Part shown: piece by piece, positions 1 through 5,599 of the stretch
How the letters are laid out: the number at the start of each line of letters is the position of its first letter
Numbering within the stretch: the stretch's first letter is position 1
NCBI GenBank assembly: GCA_017477005.1
Contig: JAFUXY010000282.1
Span: 1 to 5,599 of the forward strand
Direction of reading: 5' to 3'
From: Lachnospiraceae bacterium
GTDB taxonomy: Bacteria; Bacillota; Clostridia; Lachnospirales; Lachnospiraceae
DNA length: 5,599 bases
Notes under the pieces: generated by a model
Database searches by the model: none
What the model was told of the DNA's origin: nothing
Seen by the model: only the letters and a program-made list of their open reading frames with translations
Position numbers and translations under genes: made by a program

Positions 1-95
1 AGTGCATACGCTGCCAAAAGCGCCGCGTACATCACTGCCGAAATCAGAATGCGAAACAGCCTGCTCTGTTGCTTCTTTGATAAATTTCGGATCAT
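1..95 (-). CDS. N-terminal fragment of a probable heavy-metal P1B-type ATPase (CadA/ZntA-like)
   Basis: Only the first 31 codons are in the window; the rest lies beyond the left edge. The reading begins MIRNLSKKQQSRL, a short basic cytoplasmic lead, and then turns hydrophobic (FRILISAVMYAALLAAYA), as expected for the first membrane helix. The ATG at 95-93 shares four bases (ATGA) with the stop of the upstream HMA-domain gene. There is no clear ribosome binding site of its own, so translation is probably coupled. Bacteria of this group often carry a small separate HMA protein directly before a Cd/Zn/Co/Pb-exporting P1B-ATPase that lacks its own N-terminal HMA domain. The identification therefore rests on the neighbour and the membrane-protein-like start. 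No catalytic motif (DKTGT, CPC/CPX) can be seen here. Expected role: metal export across the inner membrane driven by ATP. Alternative: another small membrane protein. Confidence 0.6.
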   Translation of the reverse strand, partial: MIRNLSKKQQSRLFRILISAVMYAALLAAYA

Positions 96-310
96 TGGAT
101 ATACACCACGCAATCCGAATCTACCTTCTGCATTGCCTTCACCGACAGACCCAAAATCTCCTCAAACCGGTCATCGTCGGCTTCCAGCGTGAATTTCTGC
201 ATCATAAAATTGACATTCGCATGCTTCACCCCGTCGATTTTCAAAACCGCATCCGTCATCTTCGCCGCGCAATTCGCGCAATCCACTTCACATTTGTATT
301 TCTTTTTCAT
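92..310 (-). CDS. Stand-alone heavy-metal-associated (HMA) domain protein, metallochaperone-like
   Basis: A 72-residue protein that is almost entirely one HMA fold. It has a basic start (MKKKYK) and then the metal-binding loop VDCANCAAKM, with the C-x-x-C pair at Cys11 and Cys14. The helix and strand that follow (KIDGVKHANVNF) are typical of HMA domains. The DCANC form, in place of the copper-type MxCxxC, resembles the HMA domains attached to Zn/Cd/Pb P1B-ATPases more than copper chaperones, so the cargo is inferred to be a divalent soft metal. It probably passes metal to, or regulates, the ATPase encoded immediately downstream, whose start overlaps this stop by 4 nt. I chose the ATG at 310 because a purine-rich GGGGACAG lies just upstream and because the HMA fold begins there. 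An in-frame ATG at 337 would add nine residues with no domain support. A strong promoter lies about 50 nt upstream. Confidence 0.85.
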   Translation of the reverse strand: MKKKYKCEVDCANCAAKMTDAVLKIDGVKHANVNFMMQKFTLEADDDRFEEILGLSVKAMQKVDSDCVVYIQ

Positions 311-358
311 CTTCTGTCCCCTGTTTTCCAAAACCATTCCGCCACAGCATCAACCGAA

Positions 359-387
359 ATTATACGCCATTTCCAAAAGACCGTCAA
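359..387 (-). promoter_or_regulatory. Sigma-70-type promoter for the HMA/P-type ATPase operon
   Basis: On the minus strand a -35 box TTGACG (387-382) is followed by a 17-nt spacer and a perfect -10 box TATAAT (364-359). The -10 box lies about 48 nt before the HMA start codon. Box quality and spacing are near consensus. No ArsR/CadC gene is visible next to it, and I see no clear metal-regulator operator overlapping the boxes, so its control is unknown. Confidence 0.75.
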
Positions 388-453
388 TCGGGCATCCCCC
401 TTACTTCACAAACCTCTCTATCTTGCACGAGTGCGTTTTGGAATCTGCATCAA

Positions 454-500
454 TTGTTTTGATTTTCGGCAAAAACAACAATACAATGTTGATTTTGCCG
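454..500. repeat. Repeat cluster in the divergent promoter region (possible operator)
   Basis: The octamer TTGATTTT occurs at 459-466 and again at 489-496, and a partial copy TTGATTT lies at 505-511. CGGCAAAA (467-474) and TTTTGCCG (493-500) form an 8-bp inverted repeat with an 18-nt spacer. TTGTTTT (454-460) and AAAACAA (472-478) form a second possible hairpin. The second octamer overlaps the proposed -35 box of the AAA ATPase gene, which fits a regulator site or a weak hairpin. The region is A/T-rich, so part of this could be chance. Confidence 0.35.
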
Positions 501-516
501 AGATTTGATTTATAAT
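489..516 (+). promoter_or_regulatory. Probable promoter of the DUF4143 ATPase gene
   Basis: A -35-like TTGATT (489-494), a 16-nt spacer and a consensus TATAAT (511-516) lie about 41 nt before the ATG at 558. The -35 box sits inside the inverted and direct repeats at 454-500. The -10 box is perfect but the region is A/T-rich, so the call is moderate. Confidence 0.55.
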
Positions 517-557
517 ATACATTACAGACAACAACATGCGGATTTGGAGGGAAAGCG

Positions 558-1805
558 ATGTATTATCATAGACAATTGGAAAAAAAAATTGTTGAATCTG
601 CCAGCGAATATGCGTGTATAACTCTATTTGGAGCAAGACAGACGGGAAAATCCACAATGATCCGAAATTTGTATCCCGAATACGAGTACATTACATTGGA
701 TAGCAGCAAAGAGCGTATGCTTGCCACGGATGATCCCGAATTATTCCTTAGCGCGCACGGTATGCCATTAATTATCGATGAGATACAGAAAGCCCCAGGA
801 TTGATGGAAAGCATCAAAATTCGAGTAGATGAGGCAAAATTGAAGCGAGTGAATGAAGGAACGCCCTTGCCTCTTATGTATATCCTTACCGGCTCTAATA
901 CGCACGCAATACGCGAAAAAGCGTCTGAAACATTGGCTGGCAGAACGGCATTGATAGAAGTAAACTCTTTCTCCGAATGCGAAAAGCTAAAAAAAGAAGG
1001 GGGTGAGTTTTTCCCGGATATTGAACTGCTGAAAAGAAAGCAATCGAAACTTGTTCCCAAAAACAGATTCGAAGTTTTTGACGAAATTTTTCTGGGAGGA
1101 ATGCCCGAATATTGGACATTGAGACCGAATCGCGATACTTTTTTTGAAAGCTATATTGCTACATATCTGGAAAAAGATGTTAGTAGAATGATAAACGTTG
1201 GAAGACTTGATGATTTTAGGAAATTTATGCGCATAGTGGCTTTGAGAACATCTCAGCAACTTGATTATACCGAAATTGGAAATGCCGTGGGAATTGATGC
1301 CCGAACTGCAAAAAACTGGATATCCGTGCTGGAGTCATCCGGTATAGTGATCATTCTCCAACCTTATGCGAATAATCTAGCGAAACGTATTATAAAAAGA
1401 CCAAAAATATATTTTATGGATACAGGTTTGTGTGCTTTCCTCTGCGGTTGGACGGATGCAAAGATTTTGGAAGCCTCTGCTATGGCCGGTGCATTCTTTG
1501 AGACCTATGTTGTCAGCGAGATCGTTAAGAGTATACGCAATGCCGGAAAAAGGATTGAAAATACGCTGTATTATTACAGAGACAGAGATCAAAAAGAAGT
1601 TGACCTGATCATTGATACAAATCAAAGGCTTTATCCGATTGAAATAAAAAAGGGGATAGGAAAAGACAAAGCGAACAAGAACTTTAGGATTTTGGAGCAA
1701 TTCAGGATGCCTGTAGCGACGGGACTCATAATCGATACCTCCGACAGAATTTTTCCTCTTAACAAAGATACATACTATTGCCCTGTCGGAATAATTGGGT
1801 TATAA
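558..1805 (+). CDS. AAA-type ATPase with C-terminal DUF4143 domain
   Basis: This is an intact 415-residue protein of the common but poorly understood AAA/DUF4143 family (predicted ATPases once annotated as 'archaeal-type' ATPases). Residues 1-135 form the ATPase core. They contain a Walker A motif GARQTGKST (25-33), a Walker B strand LIIDE (71-75), a sensor-like TGSN (111-114) and a conserved LAGR with Arg129. Next come NSFSECE (136-142) and the GGMPEYW signature (180-186). Residues about 230-275 look like a winged-helix segment. DUF4143 follows, with YFMDTGLCAFL (285-295) and a PD-(D/E)xK-like nuclease-fold pattern: Glu315, Asp349 in EVDL, and Glu362/Lys364 in IEIKK. The predicted fold suggests nucleic-acid association, but no activity or partner is established for this family in general. 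The start is supported by GGAGGG six nt upstream. It is a single-gene unit, more A/T-rich than tsaD/ispD, which fits a horizontally acquired or mobile accessory gene. Confidence 0.9.
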   Translation: MYYHRQLEKKIVESASEYACITLFGARQTGKSTMIRNLYPEYEYITLDSSKERMLATDDPELFLSAHGMPLIIDEIQKAPGLMESIKIRVDEAKLKRVNEGTPLPLMYILTGSNTHAIREKASETLAGRTALIEVNSFSECEKLKKEGGEFFPDIELLKRKQSKLVPKNRFEVFDEIFLGGMPEYWTLRPNRDTFFESYIATYLEKDVSRMINVGRLDDFRKFMRIVALRTSQQLDYTEIGNAVGIDARTAKNWISVLESSGIVIILQPYANNLAKRIIKRPKIYFMDTGLCAFLCGWTDAKILEASAMAGAFFETYVVSEIVKSIRNAGKRIENTLYYYRDRDQKEVDLIIDTNQRLYPIEIKKGIGKDKANKNFRILEQFRMPVATGLIIDTSDRIFPLNKDTYYCPVGIIGL

Positions 1806-1820
1806 GAACAACACGAATCG

Positions 1821-1954
1821 CATAGGAGCGCCCCTGCGGGACTAGCTTTGCGTCACATTCACGCTGTGATTTGGCTCAAAGGACATACCCGCAGGGCAAA
1901 CTCGCTTTAATCAGCGTTTCCTTATAATCTCACTCTTTCAATCGCTCGCCTATG
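1821..1954. repeat. Nested inverted-repeat element (possible dispersed repeat, MITE-like, or structured transcript end)
   Basis: The stretch between the ATPase gene and the end of deoR is built of nested inverted repeats. The outermost pair is CATAGG (1821-1826) with CCTATG (1949-1954), followed inward by AGCG (1827-1830) with CGCT (1943-1946). A strong 9-bp GC-rich pair follows: CCCTGCGGG (1832-1840) with CCCGCAGGG (1888-1896). Inside its loop, TCACA (1853-1857) pairs with TGTGA (1865-1869), with an alternative pairing GCGT (1850-1853) with ACGC (1861-1864). A weak CGCT/AGCG hairpin (1903-1916) follows. There is no long T-run directly after the strong stem on either strand, so it is not a textbook Rho-independent terminator. 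Its place between two converging genes fits either a bidirectional 3'-end structure or a short non-coding repeat family. I cannot see a clear target-site duplication. Confidence 0.5.
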
Positions 1955-1969
1955 CAGCAGATGAAACCC

Positions 1970-2734
1970 CTATCTTGCTATGATTATCTCCACATTGTTC
2001 TTCTCGCACGCATCTGCCACATTTTCCGGCGGTGGCGAATCCGTCGCCATTATGTCAATCCCTTTCCAGCCCATCACACGGTAATAAAAAACTTTTTCCA
2101 TCTTTCCGCTGTCGCAGAGAAGAATCGTTTTGTCTGCAAATTCGCTCATTGCCCTTTTCACGGAACCGTCTATACCAAGCTTCCCCGTAATGCCACTCTC
2201 TCCATCTGCTCCCTCGCATGACAGAAAGCAAAAATCAGCATGCCTGCTCTGCACAAACCTAGCCGCCTCGTCCCCGAAAATACTCTCGTGCCTTGCGTCA
2301 TAATCACCGCCCGGGATCTCAATATGCATAGTATTATGAAAGCCAAGCTCGCTCGCAATACGAACCGCATTCGTCAGCACGGTCAGCTTCATATCCTGCG
2401 GGATGCATTTGGCAAATTCGTAGCATGTGCTGCTGGAATCAATAAACACCGTTGCGCCATTATACAAAAGCTTGGCTGCTGCCTTTCCGATTTTCCTCTT
2501 TTCGTCTATGTTTATACGGTTGCGCAGGGAGAACGGCGAAACTACGGTCGTTTCGCTGACATAGGATGCCCCGCCGTGCGTCCGCTTCAAGTCACCCTCC
2601 TTCTCCAGCGCGGATAAATCCCTTCGTATCGTAGGAACGCTTACAAAACACAGCCTCGACAATTCCGCCACCGAAAGATAGCCATACTTTCCCAATGCGT
2701 CCAGGATAATGCTTTTCCGATCTTCAGGTACCAC
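1970..2734 (-). CDS. DeoR-family transcriptional regulator
   Basis: A full-length 254-residue protein with the standard DeoR layout. The N-terminal helix-turn-helix spans residues about 5-57. It includes GYLSVAELS (18-26), the recognition helix SVPTIRRDL (32-40) and the family signature RTHGGA (51-56). The C-terminal sugar-phosphate-sensing domain (about 75-254) shows FIDSSST (97-103), LTNA (120-123), the PGG turn (141-143), GADGESGIT (175-183), a strand ending in CDSGK (207-211), and MATDS (229-233). These proteins usually repress a sugar or polyol catabolic operon and are released by a phosphorylated intermediate. The ligand cannot be read from this sequence. The start is GTG at 2734-2732, supported by an AGGGG seven nt upstream. 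It runs divergently from a decayed gene at 2802-3474, which could have been its original target. Its 3' end faces the inverted-repeat element. Confidence 0.92.
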   Translation of the reverse strand: MVPEDRKSIILDALGKYGYLSVAELSRLCFVSVPTIRRDLSALEKEGDLKRTHGGASYVSETTVVSPFSLRNRINIDEKRKIGKAAAKLLYNGATVFIDSSSTCYEFAKCIPQDMKLTVLTNAVRIASELGFHNTMHIEIPGGDYDARHESIFGDEAARFVQSRHADFCFLSCEGADGESGITGKLGIDGSVKRAMSEFADKTILLCDSGKMEKVFYYRVMGWKGIDIMATDSPPPENVADACEKNNVEIIIAR

Positions 2735-2741
2735 TTGCCCA

Positions 2742-2750
2742 CCCCTTTCC
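2742..2750 (-). promoter_or_regulatory. Ribosome binding site deciding the GTG start of the DeoR-family gene
   Basis: On the minus strand GGAAAGGGG (2750-2742) ends seven nt before the GTG at 2734. There is no in-frame ATG near this point, and the protein from this GTG begins in register with the DeoR domain, so GTG is the likely start. Confidence 0.65.
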
Positions 2751-2767
2751 TGTTTTTACAATATTAT

Positions 2768-2783
2768 TTCAAAGTTGAACAAC
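2768..2783. promoter_or_regulatory. Candidate operator palindromes upstream of deoR
   Basis: TTCAA-AG-TTGAA (2768-2779) is a perfect 5+2+5 palindrome. It overlaps a second one, GTTG-AA-CAAC (2774-2783). They lie 34-49 nt upstream of the deoR start, in the short gap shared with the divergent decayed gene, which is where an autoregulatory DeoR site would be expected. No clean -35/-10 pair can be placed here, and short palindromes in A/T-rich DNA arise by chance. Confidence 0.3.
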
Positions 2784-2801
2784 AATAGCTATACACAGAC
2801 A

Positions 2802-3474
2802 ATGCAGTACAATCCACTGGTCAAGCTGAATAAATTCCTGGGAGTTCAGGAACGAGATGCAAATGACAGCGTATACAGCATTTTGAAAAGAGAATATCTG
2901 GAATTGGATTATGACGCGCATGGAAAGCTCTCCGACACGCTCGTAGAAGATCTTGGCCTGTTTTCCAACTGGAATACAACAAAGGGCGATAGGATGATCT
3001 CCATCGCCTCCCACGGAAATTATTTCGACTTCTGCAACATCGAGATCGCAAGGCAGGCATTTCCGAGCTTTTCACGCTTGATCGCGACAGGCTGTCTCCT
3101 AATGACTACGCTGCCTACGTCCATCCCCGGCACGACAAGAATTTTTTCCGATTCCTCCGCCACGAGACTGCGTTATCACAATGAACACATTGCGTTCAAG
3201 AAAGGCGGATTCACGGTTTACAGCACGGCTCCGGACAAAGACCTGTTCCATTATGTGGATACAGTGTACCTTATGCGCCTTCGGCAAATGTGCGAAAAAT
3301 TGGGAGCGGATGTAGCCATCTGCATAGAGGGAAACAGGCTGATCGCTCTGTATTGAAGAAAAAGGATATGCCATACCCTATTTGGCCGATGAGAGAACGA
3401 CTTACAAGATTGGCGCAACTTTCGATTCGGCAGAGAGAACATTGTCAGAGTGGAAAGTACTGCGGCAAGAATGA
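2802..3474 (+). pseudogene. Frameshifted remnant of an unrecognised protein-coding gene
   Basis: The protein-like reading changes frame at least three times. From ATG 2802 to about 3065 one frame reads smoothly (for example ISIASHGNYFDFCNIEIARQ). At 3063-3067 the text jumps to another frame and gives LDRDRLSPNDYAAYVHPRHD and onward, ending at a stop at 3182. The original frame is again convincing from about 3180 (NEHIAFKKGGFTVYS) to TGA 3354-3356. One base further on, a third frame continues with EEKGYAIPYLADERTTYKIG and onward, to TGA 3472-3474. Each switch could be repaired by one base: one missing near 3063-3067, one extra near 3174-3182, one extra near 3351-3355. The same frame runs on from 3475 to TAA 3640-3642 with protein-like text, so decay may extend that far. 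There is no ribosome binding site before 2802, so the 5' end may also be lost. I do not recognise the family. Its place divergent from deoR suggests, but does not prove, a former regulated target. Confidence 0.6.
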
Positions 3475-3510
3475 TTCCATGGAATCCGTTTCCATATGCT
3501 GCAAAAGCGT

Positions 3511-3529
3511 GGCGCCTGCGCCTTCGCAG
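3511..3529. repeat. Small GC-rich overlapping hairpins
   Basis: GGCGC-CT-GCGCC (3511-3522) is a perfect palindrome. It overlaps a second possible hairpin, CTGCG-CCTT-CGCAG (3516-3529). They lie downstream of the ispD stop on the minus strand and inside the decayed plus-strand region. There is no adjacent T-run to make a standard terminator, so any role in ending the ispD transcript is only a possibility. Confidence 0.25.
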
Positions 3530-3638
3530 TCGCTGTCTGCGCGGCTTTAGAAATGGAAAATTTGAGAGATATTTTTTCGCCCAAAACAAAAGAACACACA
3601 AAAATCCTTGCACCCTCTCACCGTATCAATATTCAGTT

Positions 3639-4343
3639 CTAATATTGCGCCAGCACCCTCTCCACCACCGCCAGATCCTCCTGGTTTGTGACTTTGAGGT
3701 TTGAATATTCCCCCCTCACGAGCTTGATTTTTTGATCAGGAAATGCACGCTCAACGACCATTGCATCATCTGTCAGGCCAAAGAGCCGCTGCCCAGCGAT
3801 CAGCGTTTCATAAGCCTCCTTCAAAAGACTCGTCCGAAACCCCTGCGGCGTCTGTATCGCCCACACCAAAGAACGATCCGGCGTATGCGCCACGAAGCCC
3901 TCCTCGTCTGCCAGCTTCACCGTATCCACAGATGGCACCGCCACCTCGCAGGCCTGATACTGCTTCGTCGCAGCGATTGCATCCGCGATAATCTTCGCCG
4001 ACACGCACGCCCTCGCGCCATCGTGAACCAACACCCACGGATTATCGACCTGCTTCAACCCCTCATAAACGGACAAAAATCGCTCAGCCCCGCCGCAGAC
4101 GATCTTTGAAACCTTGCCAAACCCAAACCGCTCCACGATCTGTTCTCTGACAAATACGATGTCCTCCTCGGCCACGACCAAAACGATTTCCGATACCTCG
4201 CTTTGTTCAAATGTATGCAAAGGATAATATAAAAGCGGGCGGCCATGCACCTCCAAAAATTGCTTTTTGATGGAGCCTCCCATTCGCCGCCCGGCGCCTG
4301 CTGCCAGCAAAATCACAGAAACCTCATCCCGTTCCTTTTTCAT
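3639..4343 (-). CDS. ispD: 2-C-methyl-D-erythritol 4-phosphate cytidylyltransferase
   Basis: This cytoplasmic enzyme of the MEP isoprenoid pathway joins CTP and 2-C-methyl-D-erythritol 4-phosphate to give CDP-methylerythritol and pyrophosphate. At 234 residues it has normal IspD length. The nucleotide-binding loop LLAAGAGRRMG (12-22) carries the catalytic Arg20, and Lys27 follows in KKQF (26-29). Other signatures are CGGAERF (83-89), VHDGARA (106-112), VDTVK (139-143), TPQGF (165-169), LTDDA (190-194) and the C-terminal YSNLKVTNQEDL (213-224) with Lys217. All expected active-site residues are present. The ATG follows the tsaD stop after 6 nt. The nearest purine-rich sequence (GAGAGGG) lies inside the end of tsaD and is rather far away, so coupling to tsaD translation is likely. 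Its stop overlaps by a few bases the end of the open frame running from the decayed plus-strand gene. Confidence 0.97.
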   Translation of the reverse strand: MKKERDEVSVILLAAGAGRRMGGSIKKQFLEVHGRPLLYYPLHTFEQSEVSEIVLVVAEEDIVFVREQIVERFGFGKVSKIVCGGAERFLSVYEGLKQVDNPWVLVHDGARACVSAKIIADAIAATKQYQACEVAVPSVDTVKLADEEGFVAHTPDRSLVWAIQTPQGFRTSLLKEAYETLIAGQRLFGLTDDAMVVERAFPDQKIKLVRGEYSNLKVTNQEDLAVVERVLAQY

Positions 4344-4349
4344 ATGCGT

Positions 4350-5378
4350 TCAAACCCTCTCCCCCAGCGCCAACCCCGGCACGGCGTTCAAATCCCATTT
4401 GTCCCTGCGTCCGGCGATGTATTCGTAATACCCCGCCGCCCCGATCATGGCGGCATTGTCCGTACATAAAATCGGCGAAGGACAATGAAACCGCACTCCC
4501 TTTTGCACGCAGAGTTCCTGAACCGCGCTCCGCAAAGCGCTATTTGACGCGACCCCTCCGGCTAACGCAAAATCCTTCGCGCCAAATTCTTCCATTGCCA
4601 TCGCCGCATGGTCGCAGAGTACGCCCACGACCGCCTCCTGAAACGAAGCGGCAATATCGTTCGGATTGACCTCTTGTTCCTTCATTTTGAGACCATTGAT
4701 ATAATTCAAAACCGCCGATTTCAGCCCCGAAAAACTGAAATCATAAGGGCTTCCTTCCACCTTCGCCCGCGGAAAGGAAACCGCGGACGCATCCCCGCTC
4801 TTCGCCGCCTTTTCGACCAACGGCCCGCCGGGATACCCCAATCCGATCGCGCGCGCAACTTTGTCAAACGCCTCCCCCGCCGCATCGTCCACCGTGCGTC
4901 CAAGGATTTCGTATTTCCCATAATCTATGACCCGCACCAAATGCGTATGTCCTCCCGATACCACGAGGCACAAAAACGGCGGTTCCAAAGACGGGTCTTC
5001 AATGTAATTCGCCGCAATATGCCCCTCGATATGATGCACTCCGACCAACGGCAGTCCGGCCGCCCAACTAAGCGCCTTGGCCTCCGCCACGCCCACCAAA
5101 AGCGCGCCGACCAACCCCGGGCCGTAGGTGCAGGCGATCGCATCCAATTCCCCCAGCTTCACCCCCGCCTCTGTCAAAGCCATCTCGATCACATTGTCAA
5201 TCCGCTCGATATGCTTGCGCGAAGCGATCTCCGGCACCACGCCGCCGTACAACGCATGGTCGGGAATCTGGGTTGAAATAATATTACTTTTTATACAGCG
5301 ACCATTTTCAACCACCGCCGCAGCTGTTTCATCGCAGGATGATTCGATCGCCAAAATCCGAATCTGCTTTTCACTCAT
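4350..5378 (-). CDS. tsaD: tRNA N6-threonylcarbamoyladenosine (t6A37) synthase subunit TsaD
   Basis: TsaD (Gcp/Kae1 family) transfers the threonylcarbamoyl group from TC-AMP to A37 of ANN-decoding tRNAs, working in the cytoplasm with TsaB and TsaE. The 342-residue protein has normal bacterial length. Family signatures in order are [12 protein letters not shown] (10-21), [10 protein letters not shown] (47-56), [13 protein letters not shown] (84-96), the metal-binding HIEGH with His116 and His120, VVSGGHTHL (139-147), [14 protein letters not shown] (160-173), GYPGGP (181-186), FSFSGLK (214-220), GGVASN (274-279) and the C-terminal TDNAAMI with metal ligand Asp307. I chose ATG 5378-5376 because it shares ATGA with the stop of the upstream gene and has AGGATGG just ahead. 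An upstream in-frame ATG at 5420 would add 14 residues unlike the family and overlap the upstream gene more. No partner (tsaB, tsaE, rimI) is visible in the window; they may lie to the right. Confidence 0.97.
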   Translation of the reverse strand: MSEKQIRILAIESSCDETAAAVVENGRCIKSNIISTQIPDHALYGGVVPEIASRKHIERIDNVIEMALTEAGVKLGELDAIACTYGPGLVGALLVGVAEAKALSWAAGLPLVGVHHIEGHIAANYIEDPSLEPPFLCLVVSGGHTHLVRVIDYGKYEILGRTVDDAAGEAFDKVARAIGLGYPGGPLVEKAAKSGDASAVSFPRAKVEGSPYDFSFSGLKSAVLNYINGLKMKEQEVNPNDIAASFQEAVVGVLCDHAAMAMEEFGAKDFALAGGVASNSALRSAVQELCVQKGVRFHCPSPILCTDNAAMIGAAGYYEYIAGRRDKWDLNAVPGLALGERV

Positions 5379-5599
5379 AGTCCATCCTTGTCCGAAAGCT
5401 GAAATGCCAAAATCTTCCATCGTCCCTCGCTGTTCTTGCGCAATGCGAATTTCTGGTACGTGTCCTGATAATCATTGCCCTCGGAAGTCACATAATTGAC
5501 CAGCACATAGGCCATTTCATTTCCATTCATTTTCTTGTACGCCACGTCGCTCGTATCGCAAACGTCCGCTTTGATCATCCGCTTATTCCTGGTCTTGTA
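5375..5599 (-). CDS. C-terminal part of an unidentified protein, possibly NTF2-like
   Basis: The minus-strand frame is open from the right edge to TGA 5377-5375, which overlaps the tsaD ATG. An ATG occurs at 5578-5576, but the seven codons before it (reading YKTRNKR) are also open and no ribosome binding site lies just upstream, so the gene probably continues beyond the window. The visible 74 residues alternate strands and short turns ([34 protein letters not shown]). A closing W-K-I-L strand of this kind recalls the last strands of NTF2-like or DUF4878-type domains, but that is an impression only. No membrane segment or catalytic motif is visible in this part. Its 4-nt overlap with tsaD indicates co-translation in the same operon. 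The function is unknown. Confidence 0.75.
   Translation of the reverse strand, partial: YKTRNKRMIKADVCDTSDVAYKKMNGNEMAYVLVNYVTSEGNDYQDTYQKFALRKNSEGRWKILAFQLSDKDGL

Noticed and set aside
311..337. Longer HMA protein starting at ATG 337
   Set aside because: The added nine residues lie outside the HMA fold, and the GGGGACAG before ATG 310 favours the shorter form.
2..508. Plus-strand open frame of 168 codons covering the HMA region
   Set aside because: It lies antisense to the clear HMA-domain gene and its promoter, has no domain-like sequence, and is explained as a shadow of the real minus-strand gene.
1832..1896. Standard Rho-independent terminator
   Set aside because: The 9-bp stem is strong, but the loop is 47 nt and no T-run follows on either strand.
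1923..1928. TATAAT as a plus-strand promoter
   Set aside because: No -35-like box lies 16-18 nt upstream, and there is no plus-strand gene directly downstream.
2709..2801. Upstream extension of the decayed plus-strand gene to an ATG at 2709
   Set aside because: It would run through the start of the DeoR-family gene and its ribosome binding site, and the added residues are not protein-like.
3472..3474. TGA as a selenocysteine codon
   Set aside because: The frame is already broken by several shifts upstream, and I see no convincing SECIS-like hairpin directly after the TGA.
4608..5276. Plus-strand open frame of 222 codons
   Set aside because: It is fully antisense to tsaD, which carries every family motif. 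The product is rich in Arg, His and Pro, as expected of a reverse-strand shadow of a GC-rich gene.
5379..5420. Longer tsaD starting at ATG 5420
   Set aside because: The 14 extra residues do not match the family start, and the ATG at 5378 has a better ribosome binding site and the usual ATGA overlap.

Overview
This window looks like a chromosomal piece from a Firmicutes-type bacterium. My best guess is the Negativicutes (Selenomonas and relatives), from the general look of the TsaD and IspD proteins and the arrangement of the metal-transport genes. No database search was possible, so the taxonomy is inference. There are no rRNA or tRNA genes, no CRISPR array and no recognisable transposase.

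Layout. (1) Positions 1-387, minus strand: a strong promoter drives a stand-alone heavy-metal-associated (HMA) domain protein. Its stop codon overlaps the start of what is probably a Zn/Cd-type P1B-ATPase, which runs off the left edge. (2) Positions 454-1805, plus strand: a divergent promoter region with repeats, then an intact 415-residue AAA ATPase of the DUF4143 type, visibly more A/T-rich than the genes at the right end. (3) Positions 1806-1969: an intergenic stretch with a nested inverted-repeat structure that could be a small dispersed repeat or a structured 3' end. (4) Positions 1970-2734, minus strand: a DeoR-family regulator with a GTG start. (5) Positions 2802-3474, possibly to 3642, plus strand: a gene I do not recognise that appears broken by three frameshifts. 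It lies divergent from deoR and convergent with ispD. (6) Positions 3639-5599, minus strand: a tight housekeeping block of an unidentified protein fragment, tsaD (tRNA t6A modification) and ispD (MEP isoprenoid pathway). The first pair overlaps by 4 nt and the second is 6 nt apart, so they are probably co-transcribed from a promoter beyond the right edge.

How it fits together. The right-hand block is ordinary core metabolism. The left part is accessory: metal efflux, an orphan DUF4143 ATPase, a sugar-type regulator and a decaying neighbour, with a repeat-like element between them. I see no convincing new multi-gene system. The items most worth checking are the frameshifted gene at 2802-3474, the inverted-repeat element at 1821-1954 and the repeat-rich divergent promoter region at 454-516.
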